A model generated the notes under the pieces. The model was not told the origin of the DNA. It made no database searches and saw nothing but the letters and a program-made list of their open reading frames with translations. A DNA stretch of 64,000 nucleotides from positions 568,127 through 632,126 of the forward strand of contig CAADRB010000061.1 in NCBI GenBank assembly GCA_900708905.1. The letters run 5' to 3'. The DNA comes from Hymenolepis diminuta. Lineage: Eukaryota; Platyhelminthes; Cestoda; Cyclophyllidea; Hymenolepididae. The position numbers were made by a program, and so were the translations under genes. Below, piece after piece: positions 1-11,910 of this stretch (positions are counted from its first letter, which is position 1; each line of letters starts with the position of its first letter).

Positions 1-103
1 ATAAATTTGCTTAATAGTCCACAACTTAAATTTGAACAGAGCAGAGATGAGGTAGCTAAAAATTTGTGATTAGCAAAGTCCCCCATGCTGTCAAGCATAT
101 TCC
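1..103 (+). repeat. Dispersed repeat B, copy 1 (window edge)
   Basis: The stretch around CAGAGATGAGGTAGCTAAAA and the following AGCAAAGTC...GCTGT aligns with 54508-54597, which has CAGAGATGAATCAGCTAAAA then AGCAAAGCTC...GCTGT in the same order and spacing. The copies are diverged, with no coding potential and no terminal repeats visible. The left end may run off the window. It is probably an old transposon fragment of unknown class. Confidence 0.5.
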
Positions 104-568
104 AGCATGGAAATAATTAATTAGCCAATTCGAGCCATAAAAGAACTGATTGATTATTTCAGAACCATTTTCAGTCCACTTTCTTTAATCCGTTTCATTA
201 AAAATTACAAATTAAAGCAAAATGAGTAAATCCGATCAATTTCTACTATCTATGAATTATTTTCTGTATTTTTACCTGAACTCAATGGTAGTTAACATAG
301 CATTGTGATACTTAAACTGTAACAAAATATAGTTGCTAAAGGTTCATGTAGTCATCAGCATGTCAGGTCTACTCAGTGGCAGTTAACTAGCGCTCATCAT
401 TATCACCCCATTTTACTCTCTCGCTCTCACCACATATCACGATAAATGGCTTGATACATCATTATCTTGTTTGAGAACGAGCACATTGTTCCTGCACTTA
501 AATTATAGTTAACCAAAATAAATGTCAAATTATTCATTAAAGTTCACTGCGAGTTTAGTCTGATTTTC
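104..568. other. AT-rich, no gene seen
   Basis: I see no open frame, repeat or clear motif cluster here. A short CT-rich patch (TTTTACTCTCTCGCTCTCACC) near 412-432 is the only compositional change. Confidence 0.5.
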
Positions 569-660
569 ACATTCGGGTTGTACAATATTTCCAAAATTCA
601 AATTTCATGATTCCGCCTCTTAATTGGCGCAAATTACCTATCTACGATGTTTGGTGCTTA
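569..660 (+). repeat. Dispersed repeat A, copy 1
   Basis: This begins ACATTCGGGTTGTACAATATT and continues CCAAAATTCAAATTTCATGA. It matches copies at 44295-44442 and 54245-54422. Compared with copy 3, about 22 bases between the two blocks are missing, so this is an internally deleted copy. It is non-coding and its class is unknown. It also contains GCGCCAAT on the minus strand (ATTGGCGC), which is probably incidental. Confidence 0.65.
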
Positions 661-2580
661 ATGACCATTTTCTGATTAAGAAGATATGATAAAATATTTT
701 CAAGATAGGCTGACTAACAAATGGTTTTTAAAAAGACAAATTCTATTTATAAATAATGCGTAAGAAATTTTTAGTTTTTCATAAAATTATTATCATACTT
801 TTTTGACTACAAATATAATTACTTCCTTCCATAACAATGGGCTTATCGATTTTGAATATTAAAATGCAGGATAATCAAGCGGGTTTGTTGGTGGAAATTT
901 TGTCTGTCTCTTGGAAAATAGGAACATGAAGGAAGAATGGCTTTATTTTGCGACACCTTAAGTGCTCTGTTCTGCTCCAGTTGCCGGTTTTATTGAAAGT
1001 CTGAAAGAAATATTGCGGCATAGGAATGGAGTTTATTGAGTTCTAGTCAATTATAAAGTGAGTTCTCAAAATTTACAAGTTTTCTTTGAGAACTATGCAA
1101 ATGAAATAGATTTTGCCTCTTAAAATTTAAAATATAGTCTATTATCAAATCATGTTAAAGTGAACAAAATTAATTTCATTTTTGCCTAGACTTCAATTGA
1201 TAATGTTAGCATACTTCTATTTTTCAAAACGCATTATTTGTAATATGGTAAACGAAAGCATAATAAATTACTACGACATCGGATATATAGCTTAATATAA
1301 TGAATTTGTCCTGGTAAACTCATATTGGTTTAAAGTGCCTTTCTTGGTCCCATCGACATAAACACGATTACAAAAAGGTATATATGGGACAAAGTGGCAG
1401 GATCATCCCTTCAATCCAATCAACTGCTCAGAAAATTGAAATTATTACGAACAAGAACTCACTCAAATACTCGAAATAAATTTTTCTTGCCTTTGCATAA
1501 TACGATGTAAATTATAAGTCTTATGAGAAATCGAGCTAAGCAATGCCTCTAGAATTCATACAAAACTGTTAACATCACGACCTCAAAATACACTCCCCTT
1601 GGACTCCTGTCGATTTTAAAACTCCCTGAAGCATCTTGCTACTTCGCGTCTGCAGATATCAGACGCGTCTGCTTGCTATTACTAACGATTTACAATAGCT
1701 TTTCGCATTATCAAGAGTATCAAAGCAGATCCTGCATCTTAGATTTGATGAAACTAGATAATTAGTTTCGGTTGTTTCCCGGTAAAGCAATCTGTTTTGT
1801 AATCCCAGAAAATTACTGTTTTTTGTTATGAGTAGATTAGTTTTCTGTTTATAAAAGTTAACAATTATTTATCACCTGATTCGTTTTCTTGCATTTATTT
1901 AGTTGCAATAACAGATTATGTAATCTAATTGAAAGGGCGTATTTAAGCAAATGCTACATTGGTGGAGTTATGGGAAATACTAGCGTATTTCTAAGATCTT
2001 ACAGTCGCTAGACGAATTTGGACACTTTGGGCAAAAATATGGTAGTGCTTTTATGACGTTGATAGTACTGACACTATACTAGGTTTTTAAAGGCTAAAAC
2101 CGTTTTGAGTGTCTTTGAGCCCGTCAAAACGTCTTTGAAACCGTTGACAAATTATAGGTTGAATAAGATCACTCACCCTAAAAACCTCATAGACGGTAAA
2201 CTTAATAGAATTTTGATTTTCATGGAAGGAAACACTAATTGATATCAACAGTGACGAAATAAAAACACGTGAGAAAAAAATAAAAAACGACGAACTAGAG
2301 AAAAGAGGAGAGGATGGTGGAAACTAAAGCATCGAAAAGGTCTTACTTGAGTGGCTGATCACAATTTGGTAGATTTGTCTGTTGGTTACTAGTGGATTTT
2401 AAGATATGAAAGAATTAACTAAGCATAATACTAGTTTACATAAAATGTTCAAAGGGTTCATGTTAAACAAAAGTAGCGCTTTCTGATATTAAATTCCCTT
2501 ACTTGAAAATTCATATTCGATCATTTCTTTAACGACGGATATTAACTGGCGAATTTGGTCACTCTATTTACTTGAAGAGA
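661..2580. other. AT-rich, no gene seen
   Basis: No frame or domain is recognisable. An imperfect local duplication of GTCTTTGA..CCGT lies at about 2110-2155. A single ATCAAAG (1719-1725) is a minimal TCF-like match without a Helper site and is expected by chance. Confidence 0.5.
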
Positions 2581-2640
2581 ACCAAAGAGCATCGAACCGA
2601 TGACAAGGCAGACATGCAAGTTGACGCTTAACTATCTGGC
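2581..2640 (-). repeat. tRNA-like fragment, possibly from a SINE
   Basis: On the minus strand there is an A-box-like TAGTTAAGCGT, then CTTGCATG as in an anticodon arm, then CATCGGTTCGATG, which has a good B-box (GGTTCGATGC) in a short T-stem-like hairpin. The spacing is close to that of a tRNA. The acceptor stem is not recognisable and no poly-A or tail repeat follows, so this is a relic or a chance resemblance, not a working tRNA gene. Confidence 0.3.
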
Positions 2641-4150
2641 CTTTTAAATATTTTATGAAATAAATTATTTTATTTCATTTTTCTTAAAATATTTGTTTTA
2701 CACTTACTATCCGAACTTTCAGATCATTATATTATTAGTAAATACTGATAAATCTTTGCTTCTCCGGTTTTATTCCTTGTCTTCAAATATTTATGACAAA
2801 TTTTAGATCCTTTGATGTTTCACAAACCATTTGGTTCGCTTCTTCCCTAAATGCGGTTCCTTTGATATCAGATTTAAGATAAAAGACTGATAGGTGGAGT
2901 TAGTGGAAGGATTTATTGTAAAGTAATTCCAATAGTTCCTTAAATAGAATAAAAATATGTCCATCTTTATCAAATACTCATGTCAGTAGTCATTTATTCA
3001 TTCATGTAAAAATTTAGTTCAGCAAGGCGTTTCTTGTAAACAAAAAAAGGAAGTTATTTCTTTTCCGCAATTAATTTTTAATACACTCAGAATGAGAATT
3101 TATTTGAATTTTATTTTCACTGCAAATTTATTAGTCTCCTTGATATTTATGCCCGCCATAAAAAAACCTTAGTAAGAGAGATTCATCAATAAGAAATAAA
3201 TTTAAAGCATTTTACATAACAATTGTTTTTTTGGCATTTAAATTCATATTTAATTTTATCAATTATTAAAAATGCGAAACGCACTGAAAATTGAGCTTTG
3301 GTAATTTATCTAACGAGTGCATAATAAGTGTTTTTTTTTTAGTCTTTTAATGTGAAAATATGTTGAGCTTTCATCATCCTTTTAGCATCTTGGTTTTTAG
3401 GAGAAAAATATGTTGAAACAATTTTATCAACCCTCTGACCTCATAATCCTTGAGCATCGTGTAGGTTCGAATTTACTCGGTAATCCAGTGGACAAATCAC
3501 AAAGTTTATACTTTGGGACGTTGTGCAGTAAGCTATCAAGTGAGTGAATATTTTACAAAGTGAATCCTAAAATAAAATCGATTTTATAAGTAGGGGAAAA
3601 GAAAAAATTTTGGAAATATTATTAAAGTAAAAAAGAATCCTACTTTATTCAGTTTTATTTATTTGAGTTTTACAACATTTACTTGATAGATAGTTCATCT
3701 AAATTTCATGAATCTTCGTCTGCTATGGTGAAGAATTCTCGTCCACGACTTCCAATCAATTAATCTGAATAGCCCTGTCATTTTAATTCATCTTCTTTCC
3801 CCCAAAGCTCCAGAAGGCCAAATGATTTTGCTATTTCAAACTCAGAAGAGTTCAATTAAGGTAAACACAAATGAAGAATGATCCTCTGCATTCTCCTACT
3901 TTTTTCCTCTGACTACTCACTCACTACTCTTAATTGGGCTTTGAAAACTTTCCCAATACAAACAATTTTTACAAATAAAATGCTTATACACAATTGAACA
4001 ATGTACAGCGTATTTTAATAGATAATTGAAATGCTTTTTTAGGTTGTATTTTTGTGGGAATTTAGGGATTTTATTGAAATGAGAAAAACAGAGCTAACGT
4101 TTCAAGAACGTATCTTAGAGAATAAGAATCATCATGATAAGAGAGGATTG
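2641..4150. other. AT-rich, no gene seen
   Basis: No coding signal. Two CTTTGAT matches lie 50 bases apart (2810-2816, 2860-2866). They are minimal TCF-like sites with no Helper match nearby. Confidence 0.5.
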
Positions 4151-4560
4151 TGAGTGTGTGTTAAGTTAATTTCAACCCATAAAATGTCGAGTCGGGCGCG
4201 TGTGAAGAGGCTGCATAAGCCAGAAGACGCAATTTGACGGTCTAGACGTCCTGAGTGTGAATACATGAGGCGGCAAACATCAAAGGGACATCATCACTTA
4301 CCACCTCTCTTCTCCCCTTTGCGTCCGACTCCCACTCCACTCCCTTCTATCAAAGCAGGTCATTGAGAGAGGAGTTGAAAGAGCGTTCTAGGTCCCTGGA
4401 CAAGATGACGATATTAATAATGGTGACTGAGGTGACCATTATTGCCCTCTTAGTAGGGTGATCAGTGTCGAGTTTTGATGACTGTCATCGACAACTTGTT
4501 CTTGTCATTCTTAGTGGTCTGGGCGCCAGTCCGGTGCAAGTTGAATTTGAAAGATAGCCA
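4151..4560. promoter_or_regulatory. GC-richer island 1 with SMAD- and TCF-like sites
   Basis: The base composition rises sharply from its AT-rich surroundings, with a CT-rich run (CACCTCTCTTCTCCCC) in the middle. It contains the palindromic SMAD-binding element GTCTAGAC (4240-4247), a GGCGGC-type Helper-like match (4268-4274) next to ATCAAAGG (4279-4286), and a second ATCAAAG (4349-4355). No frame is coding. I read it as a candidate enhancer, by composition and motif content only. Confidence 0.45.
4268..4286 (-). promoter_or_regulatory. TCF HMG + Helper-like pair
   Basis: AGGCGGC (one mismatch to YGGCGGC, the reverse of GCCGCCR) is followed four bases later by ATCAAAGG, the HMG-box core read on the minus strand. 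The arrangement matches that at 50390-50410. The HMG half lacks the outer GATC. Confidence 0.4.
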
Positions 4561-7500
4561 TTACGGTACTCTTTTATGCGTTTCAAAAGTAATTATAAAC
4601 ATCAAATCCGTCTATTAGATAAGTAGTGATTTTGAAAAGCCATGCAAAATGCAATTTTCCAGGTAATTTATTATGTTTAGATAAAAAATTGTATTAGAAT
4701 TGGGAAAAATTGATATAAATTCATCTAATTTTCATTAAAATGGGGTAAAGTATTTCTGATCTGAAGTAAAGATACCTTAGGAGTTATATAAATTAAGCTT
4801 GGAAATCCCCTTTCTAAACTTATGTTCTTCTTAAAGCTTGCAGGATATAATAAATGAGAAGACCAATAGTTAAGTAGGATCACAGGCTTATTGGGCAATT
4901 GAGAATAAAGGGAAATGGAAGTGAGGAACTTGTAGAAGGAGGAATAGGCGGAAATTGGAAGCTTAGGGAAGACAATCTGCATTGTGGGAACAGGTGAAAT
5001 GAGATGCCATAAGTAGAGGACCAATTTTGCATTATTTGTTCATTGGCGGTCAAGGTAAGAGTATGAGTCCATAGGGACGCAACATATAGGAAGACTGAGC
5101 TGGCCTATGAGCCAGGGTGAGCAAGTATTAGAAGGAATTTCGATTTCTTAAAGGAATATTAAATAGCATTTCATAATAAATCAATATATTTTATTATTCA
5201 AGCATTTAAAAACAAATTTTAAAATGAATACCTATGCACTGAAGCCAAATGAATATTGAACTGATTTCTGATAAAGTTAAATAAACATTTTTTCCCCTAA
5301 TTAAGGAGTAAAAGAAAAAATAATTTAATTAAATTTCGGGAAATGGCAAAACATGAATATTATTCTAGATAAAAAATTATGTTTTTAGTTTTATAAATAT
5401 GATAATTTTACAGCCTTTATTATGGAATCGTTCTGGACCAGTGGCAGATTGGAAGGTACCACCTACCATGCAATTCAAATCGCATGCCTCTTCTGTAATC
5501 AGACGAATTATAAATAGTTTTTGAAAGACTCAAATAAGAAAATGTGACTCAGTCGCGCTTTTTCCTTACCAATCTAAATTTCTTTGAAATCGTTCGGCGA
5601 AATTCCTCAAAATTAAGCTAACAGATTTAACAAGCACAAGTGTCTGTAATATGGGGGTCTGGAAGGTCAGACGGTCAGCGGTTGGAAAATTTTAAAACCA
5701 CTAACTCTACCAATCAAATTTTTTAAATTATTGACGAAAGTAACAGACAATTTTGGCCAAATAAAATTAATAAGGGGTTAAGCAATTACTGATGGAAAAA
5801 GAAAAGTTTAGTGCCTTTCTCTGAATCCTTCTTTGCTATTAGGATATAACCTTTTGTAAGTTGTTTCGGAATCTACTCATTCTCCTCTCTTTTTTAGTAC
5901 ATGCAAGTCTTTTGAGTGAAGATTTAATTTTCATTCCTGTTAATCAGGTTAAATTTATGTTTTATGCAAACTTAAGTACTGATGACATCGGATATATACA
6001 AGAAAAAATAGCAAATATTTATTACTATTAGTGTATAGGTTCGATCTCTTGCCCCATTGCACCCAACATATTTAAATTAACACGTGTTGAGCGAAATTTT
6101 CTGTCAAATTTAAGTCCTATTTGGGATGTTATTGGCAAAGAAACTTTCACTGAATTTTATGCGTACATTATGACTACATAGTATTGGATCATTTACTATC
6201 TTAACCTTTTAAGTCGTTTGAATTCGATAGTGTTACTATCACTACCAGATCGCCTGGACTTACTCTTTACTCATTTGCTCATTATAATTTCTTCCAATAT
6301 TCCTATAACCCAAAAATTTCTTACCACTTGAGTATGATTTCACGCTAGTGCTATGTCGTCTGACTTCCTGAGTATATTTAAAATATCATTGACTACCCAA
6401 GTAGTTGAGTACTCTAATTCATGACTTTACCGTGGTACAGCGCATGGGATTTTATTGCCTCTGCATCCCACAAATCAAATTAGAGCTTACTCTCTCTCTG
6501 CTGATGATTAATGACCTTTAACAATAAAAGCTCCGGTTGGAACATAGAGAGCCAATCAGGCTCCTCTTTTTATTAAGCAGTGATCATATAGAACTCATTA
6601 TTGTAGGTAAGTCGGATGAATTATTAACTTGAGAACTCCAAAATAAGGAGAAGTAAATCAATATCAAAATGATCGAATTCATTTTTTCCCAGGCATTTTA
6701 TTAAAGAGTTTAATTATTACACCTAACAAATGAAAAAAATCATAGAAATGTATTAAATCATGTATTAATGTATTAAAGCCAAGGTGTGGCTCCGAGAAGG
6801 CTTAAAAAATAGCTTTTCTGTCAATAAAGGAATACATAATGAAATATTAGGTGTGCAGAATATGACTGAGGAGGGCAAGAGCTCGTATCATGAATAAAAT
6901 ACAAGCGATTTCTGCTATGTTATAAGCAGCCATTACCATTTTTAAATACCTGCGTTAACTGAAATACAATGCTATTGAATCGAGGTATCATATGGTATCA
7001 CGAAATTAAATCAATCCGTCAGCAAGCTTTAAATATCCTGTACATGATCTCATCAAAGTAGCCAAATATAACTGGACTTTAAGATATAAGTCGGTGAACT
7101 GAAACTTATGAGAATATGGGCAACTCAGTGCATCCATAGATTAAATAGTGTATTTTTTGACGTCCGGCTTCAATTTCTGCTACTTATTGATCCTCTTGCC
7201 GTTTCTTGCCTTACTGGATTCGTTTATTTTCTAATTACTCACTAATCATCCCATGATTAAAATGAATTGAGGCTATATTTTACTGCTATGGTAATAATAA
7301 TAATAAAATAAACAGTGAGTACAGATATTTTAGATAAGCAGATTAACGGTGAATTTTAAATATTCTTTTGGTCGACTAGATAAAACTTGACCGAATTTTC
7401 CTTTGAAAATTTAATAATAGAACTATGACGTCATTAATTTAGTCACACTTAGTAAAATTGTGTTTTTTAGATGTTTAATTAGTTGGGAATCTTCTCAGAA

Positions 7501-7690
7501 TTTTTTGTATTAGCTTTAGGCCAAAAGTAATTTCTAAAGGTTTATAAGGTACTGATGAGCGAGCAGAAATTCTAAAAAGAAAAATATTAACGATTTTTTA
7601 AATCAACCTAATCTTAGTCAAATAGTTAAAGGTTAGATAGTTAAAGGTTGTTTGAAAGAGGATTTCTAAGTATTTTACTCCAGCGTTTGT
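4561..7690. other. AT-rich, no gene seen
   Basis: There is a 99-codon minus-strand frame at 4725-5024 over a purine-rich + strand tract. It has no recognisable domain and is of a length expected by chance. A CCAAT-type AGCCAATCAG lies near 6550. A 13-base unit (ATAGTTAAAGGTT) is tandemly doubled at 7622-7649. I see nothing else. Confidence 0.5.
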
Positions 7691-8119
7691 TTAAACGCTG
7701 CCTCTTCAAGTTTAAGTGATGCTGAAGGCTTTCGGGAGAAATTACAATAAAATTTCTATTTTTAATAAATTCTTTTGCAATACTATATCGTTGTAGAAGT
7801 TCAAGTTCAATTTTCCTACTTTTTCAAGTCGATGCAACTTGGCAATCCAGTTGACTCATATTCTGCACACTTCGACTCCCCCAATTCACTGGAATTCTCA
7901 CAAACCGTCGTGGGAGTGCGGTACTACCTACTCAAACCTTCTCTGGACTATAGCTTGCATGCGAACTGTGTTAATCGTGATAAAAGGCTAGGAGTTTGTG
8001 ATTTATGCTCACGAAACAAGGCTAAGTCAACTACGTTGTGCGTTTATGACTTATTTGAGAGTGTATTCAGAGAGACCTTTATCCGACTTCGCGCCTGCCG
8101 AACATTAATTAGCAATTGA
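7691..8119 (+). other. GC-elevated stretch with an unassigned 114-codon frame
   Basis: Positions about 7830-8110 are noticeably richer in G+C than either side. A frame at 7775-8119 is open for 114 codons and has a CVNRD..GVCDLC-like cysteine cluster late in it. A pyrimidine tract ending in AG (about 7812-7829) could be a splice acceptor, and an AP-1-like TTGACTCAT lies near 7850. I recognise no family. Chance alone gives a few frames this long in 64 kb, so I treat this as an unexplained element, either an exon or a regulatory patch, and not as a gene. Confidence 0.2.
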
Positions 8120-11100
8120 GAATATTTTGTGCTGATGGTAACTATCGCCTAACATTGACTTGTCCGAAGTTAAAAATGTCCCGGATTTATAATCAGATTA
8201 TTTTTTTCTCTGTTGAGGTTATTTATAATGATAATACACATTATAAAATTCGGGAAACAAGATGAGAGATCACAGCAGTGAGGAAAGAGTTTGGAAAATT
8301 GTAGAAAAATAAACTGTTGCTTTTTCAGACGATGTTTTGATTGGGATCGCGCTGAATCCAATGTCAAGATTAAAAAGGACATTGGTTTGTAAAATTTAAC
8401 CTTTTTCTATCTTTCAAAACATTTTGAACATCGAGAGATTGGCACTGAAATTCAATTTTGATTACTGCCTTTGAGTAACAGTGACTCTGTCAGAGTGCTG
8501 GAGCAATTCTTTCTTTTCCGCAAACATTCACATACAGTTGGTAGATTCGCACCTCACGTTCTTCACCCAATTTCCCATAGAGTGGGAATTTACGCTATTG
8601 GAGGCATAAATTAAAGTTTTTAGCTGTTTTAGCCACGACGTCTCGTTCTAAATTTTAATATTTTCAGCATTAATAAGTCAATTTTCTTCTTCAAAAAAGT
8701 ATTTTTTCAGAGTCCTCTATATTTAGCGTCGTTCGTATGCTTTCAACGGGAATGGATCATGAATTAAATATTTTTAATAATTTGATTTTAAATCAGACTA
8801 GAAGGAATTTAACACCTATTCTAGTGATAGTTCTGAGATGGCACCCATAAAGTGGGTCATTAAAAGCCTTTTTCTCTCTTCAGTTCTACCCTTTAAAGTG
8901 ATGTTGAAAAGTGAATTTCAACCGAAAGGGTGATTGTATGGAGAAAAACAACCTTATAATGCTAAGCTATGAATATGCATCTTATTCTAATTGTTCATGA
9001 TTGAAGTTAATGATGACAAAATTTTTAGAAATGTATTGCGAAGTATGAAAAGATATATAATGGTTAAGATGTGAGCAATAATTGTAGCTTTCAATCTGAG
9101 CTCCACTCCTGCGTAAAGGATTCAGATATCTCATACGAAAAGCATCGAACATTCCCTTACTTCATTATCCCGAAATGCAAAATTGCATTTCGATTTCTAG
9201 ATTTTTAATGCTCCACACCTCTTGCAATTTGCTTTTCGCACTGAAATACATGCATATGGATCTATCCAACTCCTACCATCTAGGATTTTGCTGATAAGGG
9301 CAAACATATGAACGCAATGGAGAGATCAAACGTCCACAATTTCTATACCACATTAAGATATAGGTTTAAATTAAAGGATAAAGGTTCCGTTACTGTTTAT
9401 TTAATAGCATTTTTCAGCAATTTTTTCATTAAAATAACTAAATTTATCCAGCCGTTAAACTCAGGGAAGCTTATTGTATAGGGCCACTTGCTTATTATAT
9501 TTTATTATTTTTGTTTTGTCTTTTCTAAAATTTTTAATATTACATCACATAATAAAATGTGATTAAGATATTATGATAATTGAAAACGAGTTGCCACGAT
9601 CAATTGTATGCTTTATTTTTGAAATATTAAAATTGGAATCGGACTGAATAAAAGATCATAATTTTTTGATAATTCAACCAATAGTCCCTTTCTTTTGCTC
9701 AGTAGAGTTATTATTTCAATATGATTTTATTTTATTTAGGATCAATAAACGGCAGTAAAAATATCTGATTTATTAAGCATTAAAAGGGTTCAAACTCCAC
9801 GATGAAATACACTCAATATTTACAAACTGGTTTGAGTTTACAAAGATAGGGCTTTATTCGTTTAGCTTCATTATCATAACTGACACAATTAAAAAATGTC
9901 AATTTCCGGAATGTAATTTATTCAGAGTAAAGTGTATAGTAAAAGATATATTGATACATTATGTGAAAATTATGTGTTATGCTTTTTTATTGGGCTTCAT
10001 AGTGGAAGTTTTACAAATCTGTGAGCGTTAATAAACTGCCGATGTGTGGTAGTATTTGGATCAGGCACCGATTTGCACAAAGAATTGAAGAAATAATACT
10101 ACCTATGCACATACAATAAATATTAATTACTTATTATATTTACGGTTTAAAATATTGGAAGTTAATATAAAATAAAAATCTCCAGTTTGCCGAACAAATG
10201 CTGTTTAACTTGTGAAAATGTTGAGTTTTTATACAGTAAACTGAAATATTGTGGTTAAAATGTGCCTTAAAACGTGGTACGTTTAATTGTATTAATTCAT
10301 TATCATTAGATCATTCAATCCCTATTATTTATTTTTATTCTAATTCAAATTATGAAAACCTACTGTATGATATTAATACGTATTTTTTTCAAATGCATGC
10401 AAAAGTACCATCAAAGGTTTTCCAGGTAGTAATTAATAAACTGTACTAGTAAATGAATGATCTAATTATTCAACCTGTCTGCGCAAGAGGGCAAATCAAT
10501 CTCCTTAATATATGCATGATGAAAGGTCTATGGGATAATATGCATACTATTGCGTACCAGGTTAATAATAATTCATTTTTCCGAGTTATTTACTCCTTAA
10601 GGTGAATATTTGATTAATTCAGATAAGTTTTCATCTGGTATTCCTTTAGGTGTGAATAACAGACATCGACATTATCAAACATTCCATTCAAGCTTAAATT
10701 GGACTGATATAATTGTTTCCTCATCATTATGCTAAACTCTTCTCAGTTAATGAATAATGAGAGAATAACTTGTGTCTATGCAAATGGTATTGCTGTTTCA
10801 AACAAGAGAGCTGCAATTTGAGTTAATTAGCTTAATTCAACCTTTATTCCCTTAGTTAAATTAATGCATTTAGGTGTTCTCAATTTTAATTAAATTTTGT
10901 CGACTCTAATAGCAATATCAGACAGAATTCGGATAATGGCAGCCATTTTGTCAATATTAAGGACTACAAGTCGGATCTGCTAGATTTTAAATATCGAGAA
11001 AAGAGATACAGCAATCGTAAAAATGTAATAATGACATGACAATCATACCAGACATTGCCCAGCTACACCCAAACTTGGAAAGTGACTAGCAATGAAATAT

Positions 11101-11520
11101 GTCCATTTGCAAAACGCCAAATATTTATTAATGCTATCATTAGAAGAAAATAAGATTAAAAACAGACTCGGCTGACTTTCTTTCCAATACGTTTAACGTT
11201 AGAATCTACCATTTTGCTTACCTCATTGGAATATTATATGTATACTTTGTGATAAACACTGATAACTAAATGCATTTTTATAAACATATACTACAGTCAG
11301 ATGATCAGAGCATTAATTTAGGGATTTAACAAAATGTACAAATTTCCAGATAAGATGCATTTGGAAAATTTTTCATTTTTCCTACGTGGTACATACAAAA
11401 ATTAATATAAACTAAAGTTTTTATCCAGAAATTTTGAATTTTTTGCATCTAGCTAACAATCATGCATGTAAATAAATTTGCGACTACTTTAGTGTCTCGA
11501 AATTAAACCAACGCTCGATA
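8120..11520. other. AT-rich, no gene seen
   Basis: Only short frames occur, such as 10249-10449, and their predicted peptides are low-complexity and resemble nothing. No repeat or motif cluster was recognised. Confidence 0.5.
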
Positions 11521-11910
11521 AACCTGTACCTGTAACCTACAAGTACGGTTCGAATATGTTTACAATCTCACATCAAGTTCACATGGCCACTAACAGAAAT
11601 TTCTGCACGACAGCCTGTTACTGCGGTAGTCAGTTAGTAAGTAAAAGAGGACTGGAGAGAGGAGTCAAGGTGGGAATTTTCGGAACCGCTATCAAATTGT
11701 CCATCTCTTTCTCACCACCCTGGCCTCGTTTCACGCCCCTATCTAGCAGACTGACATGCGCTTGAGGGGAAAATCAGAACACGGGGAACATAAATCACTC
11801 GGGCAAAAATTAATCTCTTCTCCCCTGTCCCCTGTCGATGACCTCACGGTGTTTGGCATGCCACATCTCTATCTTTCGCTGGCTTAGTTGGCTGGGTGCT
11901 GATGTAGTAA
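11521..11910. promoter_or_regulatory. GC-richer island 2
   Basis: This compact rise in G+C includes a purine run (AGAGGACTGGAGAGAGGAGT, 11646-11665) and two CT-rich runs (about 11700-11740 and 11815-11835). A 69-codon frame inside it has no recognisable domain. There is no strong TCF pair. It is a candidate regulatory island by composition only. Confidence 0.3.

Noticed and set aside
1275..5998. 15-base identity GACATCGGATATATA at 1275 and 5984
   Set aside because: Flanks do not align, and chance 15-base matches between AT-rich segments are expected in 64 kb.
6050..6062. B-box-like GGTTCGATCTC (also near 3465 and 11526)
   Set aside because: No A-box at tRNA distance; a few such words are expected by chance.
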